This document shows, piece by piece, positions 16,754-24,386 of a DNA stretch of 64,000 bases. This stretch comes from Anaerolineae bacterium. Lineage in GTDB: Bacteria; Chloroflexota; Anaerolineae; Promineifilales; Promineifilaceae. The DNA is taken from contig JAHDWJ010000029.1 of the NCBI GenBank assembly GCA_023384415.1, positions 1-64,000 on the forward strand, given 5' to 3'. The position numbers and the translations under genes were made by a program. Numbering within the stretch: position 1 is the stretch's first letter; each line of letters begins with the position of its first letter. A model generated the notes under the pieces. That model was not told where the DNA came from. It saw only the letters and a list, made by a program, of their open reading frames with translations, and searched no databases.

Positions 16754-17849
16754 GAGTCAAGGCATAAAGCTCCCAGTGATCCAGGAACCAGCCATTGTTG
16801 GCGATGGCGTACCGATTACGGAAAGAAGCCCCCAGACGTACCGTCGCGGCCGCGCTTACCGTAAAATCATAGGTCACGACGCCACGCTGCCCTGCTACCG
16901 TCCCCTGCCAACCTGTCCCTGCATTGTCATGGATCACCCGCATTTCCCCCGCCAGAGGCTCTCCGGAATAAATTTTGCTCGCTCCAACATACGAATCAAC
17001 CGTATCGGCAAAATAACGGATTACTAGCCGGTAACTGCCAGGCGGCAAACCAACATCTGTAAACAGACTAAAGCTGGTGGGGCCATGCCCCTTAAATGCT
17101 TTGAGGGTTTTGCCCCCATCAAAGATAAACAACTGCTGTTCGGCGGCAGGCAGATCATAATAAGGTACAACCCGGATTTCTGGGCGGTAAAACAAACCAC
17201 CTGAACCGGGGGAAAGAGTATTGGCCCCTTCATCTGTCGCCACCTGCCAGCCGACGGGGATTTGTAACTCGCTGTACCCGGCATAATACCAATCTTCTTC
17301 AAAGGAAGGATTAGGGAACAGATTAGGGCCTGTGGGATTGCCTGGGGTGGTAGGTGGGGGTGGCGGGGGTTGGGTAGGGGAAATGGGTGCGGCCGCGACC
17401 CGGTCAACCCCATCCCAATTAGGAATCAGCAATATCTGCCCGGTATAAATGACCGAGGCTGAGGTTAAATTATTGGCACTAAGAATGTCGGCCACAGAGA
17501 TACCCGTTCGGGTAGAAATTGAGAAAAGGGTATCCCCTGATCGAACCGTGTACTGTGTGCCAGTCAACACAGCTGCTGATTCAGGGGTTATTGTGGCAGA
17601 TGGTTCAGCGGGGAGTTCCCCTTCTGGGGTAGGGACCGGGGTAACTTCGACCAGACGGGTTACTTCTACGGGTACTTCTACCCGTACTTCTATCTGTGCC
17701 ACCTGGCTGACAATGCGCGTTACTTCACTTGTTACCACCAATTCTCGATCAACTAGCCGGGTTACGACGATCTCTTGAGGCTGGCTGGAACAGCCAACTA
17801 ACCATAAAACCACAACTAGCAGCACCAGGCTCAGGTATCGTATAGACAT
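16749..17849 (-). CDS. LysM lipoprotein with C-terminal beta domain
   Basis: 366 residues. A lipoprotein signal peptide (LVLLVVVLWLVGC, lipobox LVGC) leads to a Val/Thr-rich repetitive region (about 25-75; VTRLV, VEVPVEVTRLVEV). A single LysM domain spans about 97-143 (YTVRSGDTLFSISTRTGISV .. YTGQILLIP) and should bind peptidoglycan. A Pro-rich linker and a carbohydrate-binding-like beta sandwich follow (NLFPNPSFEEDWYY to the end). It is probably an envelope-anchored glycan-binding protein. Its stop codon lies in the end of an A-type repeat. The start has GGGAG at a long spacing. Confidence 0.85.
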   Translation of the reverse strand: MSIRYLSLVLLVVVLWLVGCSSQPQEIVVTRLVDRELVVTSEVTRIVSQVAQIEVRVEVPVEVTRLVEVTPVPTPEGELPAEPSATITPESAAVLTGTQYTVRSGDTLFSISTRTGISVADILSANNLTSASVIYTGQILLIPNWDGVDRVAAAPISPTQPPPPPPTTPGNPTGPNLFPNPSFEEDWYYAGYSELQIPVGWQVATDEGANTLSPGSGGLFYRPEIRVVPYYDLPAAEQQLFIFDGGKTLKAFKGHGPTSFSLFTDVGLPPGSYRLVIRYFADTVDSYVGASKIYSGEPLAGEMRVIHDNAGTGWQGTVAGQRGVVTYDFTVSAAATVRLGASFRNRYAIANNGWFLDHWELYALTP

Positions 17850-18107
17850 ATTGCTAACACTCCCATAACGAATGATTTTGGGTCTTTAGGATTTCATGGG
17901 GTACCATGTGAAACGTGAAACGTGAGGTCTCTCTGATCACACATCACGCATCAATGTCTGTCAGCCCCATCAATTCCCCAAAGGCCATGATTTTCTGATC
18001 GTTTTATCAGGTAGAAAATAATATTTGTCTACCTGCTTCACAAAATGCGTTGGTAGTATGAAGTAGATAGAAGCAAAAAACAAATAGCTATAAGAACTCT
18101 GTCATAA

Positions 18108-18127
18108 TTGTGCAACCGCTTGCACAA
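18108..18127. promoter_or_regulatory. LacI-family type operator upstream of the GH13 gene
   Basis: TTGTGCAACCGCTTGCACAA is a perfect 20-bp palindrome with the central CG and TGCAAnCGnTTGCA layout typical of LacI/GalR-family sugar-responsive repressors. It lies 60 bp before the GH13 start and next to possible -10 elements (TATAAG near 18090, CATAAT ending at 18108). The rest of the 17850-18186 spacer holds GTGAAACGTGAAACGTGAGG-type repeats near 17905 and nothing else recognised. Confidence 0.8.
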
Positions 18128-18186
18128 CCGGGCAGTTTGCGATAGCCTACGGCCAAGACACACGCATTGACGAGGTAAGCAAATAA

Positions 18187-20055
18187 ATGATTAGTTTCCC
18201 ATCCTGGCTTGCTGCTGTTCACCATGATGGCTCTCAGCAATATGTTTCCCACCTGACCCCTAAATTGGGGGAAACGGTGGGGTTGTGCTTGCGTACTGCT
18301 GTGGATGCTCCCATCAAACGGGTGCTGCTCCGCACTTTCCCCGATGGGGAGCAAATGTTGACACCGCTGCGCCGCGGCCGCGCCACCCCAACTGCCCAAT
18401 GGTGGGAAACCGATCTCCCCATCCGTGAGCCGGTGGTACATTATCGGTTTTTGCTAGAGGCTGAGGATGGTATCTGGTGGTACACCGCTGCCGGGCCACT
18501 CTTGCTTGAACCCCGGGATCACACCGATTTCCGCATCCTGGCTGATTATCACATCCCTTCCTGGCTGCCTGAAGCCATCTTTTACCAAATTTTCCCCGAC
18601 CGGTTTGCCAATGGCAACCCATCCACCGATCCCAAACCAGAGGAGTATGAGTACCGGGGCAGCCGCCCGAAAACATTCCCCTGGGAAACCTCGCCGGATC
18701 CCGATCAACCGTTCCCCCTGGTTTTTTATGGCGGGGATTTGCCTGGGATTACCGCCCATCTGGATTATTTGCAGCAGTTAGGGGTAAATACGCTGTACCT
18801 GAACCCTATTTTCACCGCGTACTCTAACCACAAGTACGACGTGGCTGATTATGAGCAGGTGGATCCCCATTTTGGGGGGGATGAGGGGTTGATCCAGTTA
18901 GCGGCCGCGCTCCGAGCCAGGGGGATGCGCTACATTTTAGACATTGTGCCCAACCATTGTGGCTATTGGCACCCCTGGTTCCAAACCGCCCGCGCCAATG
19001 CCAACGCCCCTGAAGCCGCTTTTTTTACCTTCCACAACCACCCGGATGATTATGAAAGCTGGCTGGGGGTCTGGTCCCTGCCTAAGTTAAATTACCAGAG
19101 TGAGGAGCTGCGCGGCCGCATCTATGCCAACAATGACGCCGTTTTTCGCAAATGGCTGCGGCCGCCGTTCCTGGCTGATGGCTGGCGGGTAGATGTCGCC
19201 AACATGTTAGGCCGCCAGGGGGCTATCCAACTGGGGGTGGCGATCAACCAGGGGATTCGTCAGGCGGTTAAAGAGACCAATCTCGATGCCTACCTGGTGG
19301 GGGAAAATTTCTTCGATGCCACAGCCCAGCTCCAGGGGGATCAGTTAGATGGGATTATGAATTATATGGGGTTTACCATCCCGTTATGGCATTGGCTGCG
19401 CCATTATTACCAGGGGGCACACGGGCTGTCTGAGTCGGTACGCTCAACCCTGCCTTACCCCACTCAGGCCCTCATCGCCACCTGGCAAGACCGGCTGGCT
19501 TCCGTGCCCTGGGTAATCACTCTGCAACAATACAACCAGCTAGACAGCCACGATGTGCCCCGCATCCGCACCATCGTGGGGGAGAACGACGCCTTGCACC
19601 GGTTGGCCCTCATTATTCAGTTCACCATGCCCGGCCTGCCCGCCATCTATTATGGGGATGAGATTGGTATGGTAGATGACCCGGTATTGGGGCAGCGAGG
19701 ATGTATGGTGTGGGATGAAAGCCGCTGGAACCACGAGCTATTGGCTTTTCATCGGCAGCTTATTAGCCTGCGCCGCCATTCAACGACTCTGCAAATGGGT
19801 GGATTCCAGGTGCTTCTGGTTGAGAACGATACCGTTGCTTATCAGCGGGAGGGGGCAAGCGGCCGCGTTCTCATCATCGCTCACCGGGCCGCTACCCCCC
19901 GCCCGGCTGGCCCCTTGCCTGTTGCCCACGCCAATATCGCCGATGGTGTTGTGTTCCAGGAATTTTTCACCGGCCAGGTACTCACTGTGCAACTGGGGGC
20001 ACTGCCCCTGCCCGATTTACCTCAAGGGGCTACGCTTTGGGTGGAGAATAATTAA
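18187..20055 (+). CDS. GH13 maltodextrin/cyclomaltodextrin hydrolase (neopullulanase-like)
   Basis: 622 residues, cytoplasmic (no signal peptide). An N-terminal beta-sandwich domain (about 1-120, as in MalZ/neopullulanase) leads to the catalytic barrel: IFYQIFPDRFANG, LDIVPNHCGY (region II-like His), nucleophile Asp336 in GWRVDVANM, acid/base Glu373 in LVGENFFDA and Asp456 in LDSHDVPRI. A C-terminal beta domain follows. It should cleave alpha-1,4-glucosidic bonds of maltodextrins taken up by the cell. GAGGTAA precedes the ATG. The LacI-type operator upstream suggests sugar-controlled expression; no repressor or sugar transporter is present in the window. Confidence 0.9.
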   Translation: MISFPSWLAAVHHDGSQQYVSHLTPKLGETVGLCLRTAVDAPIKRVLLRTFPDGEQMLTPLRRGRATPTAQWWETDLPIREPVVHYRFLLEAEDGIWWYTAAGPLLLEPRDHTDFRILADYHIPSWLPEAIFYQIFPDRFANGNPSTDPKPEEYEYRGSRPKTFPWETSPDPDQPFPLVFYGGDLPGITAHLDYLQQLGVNTLYLNPIFTAYSNHKYDVADYEQVDPHFGGDEGLIQLAAALRARGMRYILDIVPNHCGYWHPWFQTARANANAPEAAFFTFHNHPDDYESWLGVWSLPKLNYQSEELRGRIYANNDAVFRKWLRPPFLADGWRVDVANMLGRQGAIQLGVAINQGIRQAVKETNLDAYLVGENFFDATAQLQGDQLDGIMNYMGFTIPLWHWLRHYYQGAHGLSESVRSTLPYPTQALIATWQDRLASVPWVITLQQYNQLDSHDVPRIRTIVGENDALHRLALIIQFTMPGLPAIYYGDEIGMVDDPVLGQRGCMVWDESRWNHELLAFHRQLISLRRHSTTLQMGGFQVLLVENDTVAYQREGASGRVLIIAHRAATPRPAGPLPVAHANIADGVVFQEFFTGQVLTVQLGALPLPDLPQGATLWVENN

Positions 20056-20102
20056 TTAGTGAATTGGTGAATTAGTGAATTGGTGAATTGGTGAATGGTT
20101 AA
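20056..20102. repeat. 8-bp tandem repeat (GTGAATTG)n after GH13 stop
   Basis: Five imperfect copies of GTGAATT(G/A) start at the TAA stop and end GGTGAATGGTTAATG, the same end as the block at 13720-13752. The following spacer to 20215 carries ATTCGTGTCAATTCGTGCC words also found near 58500. Confidence 0.75.
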
Positions 20103-20215
20103 TGAGGGGGACACTGGGTAAACTCGTGCAGAGGCCCAGAGGGGCAAAGTGACCCAAAATTCGTGTCAATTCGTGCCATTTGTGGCTTCCTTCATCCGTG
20201 TACTGAACCTGTCTT

Positions 20216-21427
20216 ATGATTGCCCAAGAACAAGAAAAATCTGTTTTAGAATTTACGCTGTTGCACCATATCATGCTCTTTTTTGACCTGCCAGCATCCT
20301 GGTCAGTATGGGGTATGGGGGCTGCGGCCGCGTTCCTCTCTCTCCTCATCACCCTCATCTGGGCCGTCGTGGGGCAGCCGCTCCCTATTGCCCTGGGGGC
20401 CGGGGGAATCACCCTGGCTTTTATGACCTTCGATGCCCTTACCTTTGCCAGCCTGCCCCGGCGGGGGTTGTCTTATGGCAATTGGAAACCGCAAACCTTC
20501 TTCCTGGCTGTCCCCCGGCTGCTGGGCGCGGCCGCGTTGGCTCTGATGGCTATCTGGTCAGGCGGCCCCATTGCTTTGCTGCTCCTGGTTTTGGGGCAGG
20601 GGGTGGGTGCGGCCGCGCTCTGGTGGGGGGCCGTCCATGAACCATTCCGCCTCACTATTTCTCACCTACACCTCAAAACAGATCGGATGCCCGCCCATCT
20701 TCCCCCTATCCGCCTGCTCCATCTGAGCGATTTCCATGTGGAGCGGCTCACCCGGCGCGAAGAAGCGGTGTTGGCCCAGATCAAACAACTCCAACCCGAT
20801 CTCATCGTCATCTCTGGGGATTTCCTCAACCTCTCCTACGTACAAGACCCTCAGGCCCGCACTCAGGTACAAAAGCTGCTGCGCCAGATTACCGCCCCTC
20901 ATGGGGTGTACGCCGTTCTCGGCAGCCCCACTGTAGATGAACGCCACTCCGTACCTTCTCTCTTTGACGGGCTGCCCATTCGTCTGCTGCGGGATGAATG
21001 GGTTGAGGTTGAACTGCCCCAGGGTCAGCGGCTGCTGATTTTGGGGATGGATTGCTCCCACGAATTAGAGCCGGACGGGCAAAAACTAGCCCATCTGGTG
21101 CGGCGGCCCGGCTATTCGGCCAATCCGGGGTTTGACCAACCGGCCCTTTTCTTGTATCACTCACCAGAACTGATGCCCCAGGCCAGCCAGCACAACTTTG
21201 ACTTGTACCTGTGCGGCCATACGCACGGCGGGCAAATACGGCTGCCGCTGATTGGGCCGATTTTTACCAGCTCCCAGTTAGGGCGGGAATTTGTGATGGG
21301 GCATTATGTACGCGGCCGCACCAACCTGTATGTTAGCCGGGGTATTGGCCTGGAAGGGTTGAGTGCCCCCCGCATCCGCTTCCTCTGCCCCCCGGAGATT
21401 ATTTTGGTGACGGTGGGCGGTGAGTAG
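20216..21427 (+). CDS. Membrane-anchored metallophosphoesterase with altered GNH motif
   Basis: 403 residues. The N-terminal ~150 residues contain three to four hydrophobic helices (MGAAAAFLSLLITLIWAVVG, ALALMAIWSGGPIALLLLVL). The calcineurin-like phosphoesterase domain follows: LLHLSDFHVERL (DxH), VISGDFLN (GD), then LGSPTVDERH where GNH(D/E) is expected, and CGHTHGGQIRLP (GHxH). Most metal ligands are therefore present, but the Asn of the GNH block is replaced. YkuE/YaeI-like relatives act on phospholipid intermediates such as UDP-diacylglucosamine-like molecules. No Shine-Dalgarno is seen. Confidence 0.85.
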   Translation: MIAQEQEKSVLEFTLLHHIMLFFDLPASWSVWGMGAAAAFLSLLITLIWAVVGQPLPIALGAGGITLAFMTFDALTFASLPRRGLSYGNWKPQTFFLAVPRLLGAAALALMAIWSGGPIALLLLVLGQGVGAAALWWGAVHEPFRLTISHLHLKTDRMPAHLPPIRLLHLSDFHVERLTRREEAVLAQIKQLQPDLIVISGDFLNLSYVQDPQARTQVQKLLRQITAPHGVYAVLGSPTVDERHSVPSLFDGLPIRLLRDEWVEVELPQGQRLLILGMDCSHELEPDGQKLAHLVRRPGYSANPGFDQPALFLYHSPELMPQASQHNFDLYLCGHTHGGQIRLPLIGPIFTSSQLGREFVMGHYVRGRTNLYVSRGIGLEGLSAPRIRFLCPPEIILVTVGGE

Positions 21428-21483
21428 GCTAGTGAGCGAGTTTGCGAGTGACGAGGTTGAGGCAGATCGATCCACAGATGAGA

Positions 21484-21574
21484 CCACTGAAAAAGCCCTG
21501 AATTTCACGAATGAACACGAAGTTTTCTTTGGTGACTTTGCGCCTTTGCGTCTCTGCGCGACCGTTTTTCAGTA
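21484..21574. repeat. E-type dispersed inverted repeat, copy 1
   Basis: Bounded by CACTGAAAAA and TTTTTCAGTAG, with inner TTCACGAATGAACACGAAG .. CTTTGCGCCTTTGCGTCTCT. The reverse-complement copy is at 58555-58636. Confidence 0.75.
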
Positions 21575-21600
21575 GAGTCACAGATGTACACAGAGTTTGA

Positions 21601-21660
21601 GTAACTTCTCAATATGTTGGGGCTGTAGGGCAAGATTCTTTCTTACCCGCACAAGTAAAA
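21601..21660. repeat. C-type dispersed repeat, copy 1
   Basis: GTAACTTCTCAATATGTTGG and the following GGCTGTAGGGCAAGATTCTT, TCTTACCCGC, ACAAG recur almost unchanged at 57839-57898. It lies directly before the dihydroorotase gene. Confidence 0.8.
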
Positions 21661-21673
21661 AACTGAGTTTGAC

Positions 21674-22750
21674 ATGAAAATAGTTCGTTTGCCGGGTTTA
21701 ATTGATGTCCATACCCATCTGCGGGTGCCGGGAGGGGAGCATAAAGAGGATTTTGCTTCGGGCAGCGCGGCCGCTCTCGCGGGCGGTATTACCATGATTC
21801 TGGGCATGCCTAATACCAGCCCCCCCCTCTGTACCCCAGAGGTGCTGCTGGCGGCGCGACAGCGGGCGGCCCAGGACAGCTATTGTGATGTGGGGCTGTT
21901 TGCTGGGGCATGTCCCGCGCTGATTGAACATCTACCAGATTTGGCTCCCCACGCGGCCGCGCTCAAAATTTACCTCAACGACACCTTCGGCCAACTGCGG
22001 GTAGAAGATGTGCCCACCCTGCGGGCCTGCTTCCAGACCTGGCCCCACCATAAGCTAATCGCCATGCACGCCGAAAAGCAAAGTGTAGCCGTAGGGATTG
22101 GCTTCGCGGCCGCGTACAATCGCCCGGTTCATTTCTGCCACATCAGCCGCCGGGAAGAGATAGAGCTCATTGCCGATGCCAAAGCGCAAGGGCTGCCCGT
22201 TACCTGCGAAGTCACCCCTCATCACCTGTTCCTCACCACTGCTGACGCGCAGCGGCTTGGACCATTAGGGGATATGCGGCCGCTGCTGGGCACCCCGGAT
22301 GATGTAGCGGCTCTCTGGGATCATCTGAGCAGCACCGTTGATTGTATCGCCACCGACCACGCCCCCCACACCCTGGCGGAAAAATATTCCGCCACCCCAC
22401 CCCCCGGCGTAGCCGGACTAGAAACATCGCTCCCCCTGATGTTGACGGCGGTACAGCAAGGCCGTCTCACCCTGGAGCGGCTCATTGAATTGATGCATAC
22501 GACCCCCCGCCGCCTGTTCAATCTGCCGGAACAGCCCGATACCTGGGTGGATGTGGATGTGGAATCAACCTATCTGGTGAAAAATGAGACGATGGTCAGC
22601 AAATGTGGCTGGACGCCGTTTGCCGGGTGGGAGCTGACAGGAAAAGTGGAAAAGGTGGTGCTGCGCGGCCGCGTCGTCGTTGAGAATGGGCTGATAGTAG
22701 GGGAAAGAGGGGGCGGCCGGCTTCTGACCGTGCCACCTCTGGTAGATTAA
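21674..22750 (+). CDS. pyrC: Dihydroorotase, CAD-like
   Basis: 358 residues. Expected reaction: reversible cyclisation of carbamoyl aspartate to dihydroorotate in UMP synthesis. Metal ligands are in place: His13 and His15 (LIDVHTHLRVPGG), carboxylated Lys98 (ALKIYLNDT), His132 (MHAEKQ), His156 (HFCHISR) and Asp228 (ATDHAPHTLAEK). The short N-terminus beginning at LPGLIDVH, plus segments such as HKEDFASGSAAALAGGIT, GLPVTCEVTPHHLFL and PPPGVAGLET, follow the animal CAD dihydroorotase domain rather than E. coli PyrC or ordinary bacterial type I enzymes. It is unlinked to pyrB at 39.1 kb. Allantoinase-like function is a less likely alternative. Confidence 0.88.
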   Translation: MKIVRLPGLIDVHTHLRVPGGEHKEDFASGSAAALAGGITMILGMPNTSPPLCTPEVLLAARQRAAQDSYCDVGLFAGACPALIEHLPDLAPHAAALKIYLNDTFGQLRVEDVPTLRACFQTWPHHKLIAMHAEKQSVAVGIGFAAAYNRPVHFCHISRREEIELIADAKAQGLPVTCEVTPHHLFLTTADAQRLGPLGDMRPLLGTPDDVAALWDHLSSTVDCIATDHAPHTLAEKYSATPPPGVAGLETSLPLMLTAVQQGRLTLERLIELMHTTPRRLFNLPEQPDTWVDVDVESTYLVKNETMVSKCGWTPFAGWELTGKVEKVVLRGRVVVENGLIVGERGGGRLLTVPPLVD

Positions 22751-22793
22751 CACTTGCCTCACCATCTACAAAACAGAGTTTCTCTTTACTACC

Positions 22794-24332
22794 TCATGGC
22801 CCAATTACACGAAACAAGGTGTACGGCCCATATTGACCGATAAGCTGTAATTCACGATGCTGTTGCAGCCAGAGATAATGCTGGTGGGGGGTTTTGCCAA
22901 CCCATTGGCTCGCCACCTGGTCCACGTTCAGCAGTAAATAAAGCGGTTTATTACCGGCTGCCAGGGCGACTACATCCGCTTCATCCTGGGTAAAAAGCTC
23001 AATGGCGGCTACATCGGTGTAGTGACGCATCGTTGCTGTAAGCTCAAATAAGAGCAAGGTGGCCCCTGGGGGCAGTTGGGTCTCTACGGCCTTGACTGTT
23101 GCCAGTTGGCTCTCTTTCCAGGCAGTGAACCGGCTTATGTCGCGCACTCCCCAGGCCAGACTGCCGATCAGGGCTGCTCCCAAAACGACTCCGATAACGG
23201 GCTGCCAGCGACGTTCCCACCTGGCCCATACCCAATCAACTCCCAGCCCCACCAATACCACCAGGGGTGGAAAAAAGGTGAGGGGAAAACGCCAATTTTG
23301 CCAGGAGATACCGGCTAAAAAGAGGTAAACGATGAGCGGCCACCCGGCTAAGAGTATAAATTGAGAGGCTGGAAGGATATAGCCTGAGGTGGTTGTCGTT
23401 TTGTCACCAACCCATAACGCCCATAAGCCAAGCAAAAGAAACGGAGTAAACAAGGGGAAAATATAGGCGGGATGGATGACGGGCAGGGCATAATACAGGC
23501 CGATGGGGCGTTGGTAATGGAAGGTGCCATCAGTGTTGCTCACCGTTTGTCTCACGGCGTTGCTGGGGTTCCAGGTGACAACTTCGAGATCCCCGGTGTG
23601 AGCTATCTCCCCCTGGGTAAGGCTCGGAGCGAAATGGAGGGCCAGGAAAAATAGGCCAATAAAGGTGGCCATGCCCCCGGCTAAAGCGATTTGGCGCCAG
23701 GGGAGATGACCTTCCCGACAGGCCAGCCACGCGCTAAGACCCCAGGGGATGATGAGTAAACCGGAGACCCACCGTGTCAGGGTCGCGGCCGCTAACGTAG
23801 CTGCCGCTAAGGCTAACCAGCCAAGCCCCAAACGCCAATCTGTTTCGCCCCCAGGCCGCACGGCCTGCCCATACCGCAGCATGGCCCAGGCCGAAACGGT
23901 GGCCCAGAACACCGCGGCCGCGTCTGACATCACCGACAGGCTGGAGAGAAGCAGTTGGGCCGATACGGCTGCCAGTAGCCCGGCCACCAGCCCCCCCAGG
24001 TAAGCCCCCGGCCGCACCAGACAGACCAGGATATAAACTAGAGGAGCAATGAGTGCCCCGGTGAATATGCTGACCAACTGGCCGGCCAACGGCTGCTCAC
24101 CGATAAAACTCATCGCGGCCGCGACGAGCATAGGGTACCCCATCGGCCAGAAAAAAGCGGGGGGGAGCTGTCCGGCAGCTAATGCCTGGCGTAGTTGGAG
24201 CGTAAAATTGTAATAAGCATACGGGTCCTGGCCGTATAACCCATCAAAGCGGGTCAGACCGGCGGCCGCAGCCCGTACCAGCAGGGCCAACAAGAAAAGG
24301 AGCAGAGGGAACCATCGTTCATATCGAGCCAT
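22794..24332 (-). CDS. GT-C superfamily membrane glycosyltransferase (ArnT/PMT-like)
   Basis: 512 residues with about 10-12 membrane helices and a C-terminal soluble part. The first loop after TM1 reads RFDGLYGQDPYAYYNFTLQL, where the acidic pair is characteristic of polyprenyl-phosphate-sugar dependent GT-C enzymes. WPMGYPMLVAAAM, with charged loops further on, also fits. It probably transfers a sugar from a lipid-linked donor on the outer face of the membrane to an envelope glycan or protein. Donor and acceptor are unknown. The gene is followed on the same strand, 43 nt away, by the convergent dihydroorotase end. Confidence 0.75.
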   Translation of the reverse strand: MARYERWFPLLLFLLALLVRAAAAGLTRFDGLYGQDPYAYYNFTLQLRQALAAGQLPPAFFWPMGYPMLVAAAMSFIGEQPLAGQLVSIFTGALIAPLVYILVCLVRPGAYLGGLVAGLLAAVSAQLLLSSLSVMSDAAAVFWATVSAWAMLRYGQAVRPGGETDWRLGLGWLALAAATLAAATLTRWVSGLLIIPWGLSAWLACREGHLPWRQIALAGGMATFIGLFFLALHFAPSLTQGEIAHTGDLEVVTWNPSNAVRQTVSNTDGTFHYQRPIGLYYALPVIHPAYIFPLFTPFLLLGLWALWVGDKTTTTSGYILPASQFILLAGWPLIVYLFLAGISWQNWRFPLTFFPPLVVLVGLGVDWVWARWERRWQPVIGVVLGAALIGSLAWGVRDISRFTAWKESQLATVKAVETQLPPGATLLLFELTATMRHYTDVAAIELFTQDEADVVALAAGNKPLYLLLNVDQVASQWVGKTPHQHYLWLQQHRELQLIGQYGPYTLFRVIGP

Positions 24333-24386
24333 AGCGGAGATTGTACAGGCTGGGCCGCAATTAGGGTATGAGCCTGAGGGTAAGGC

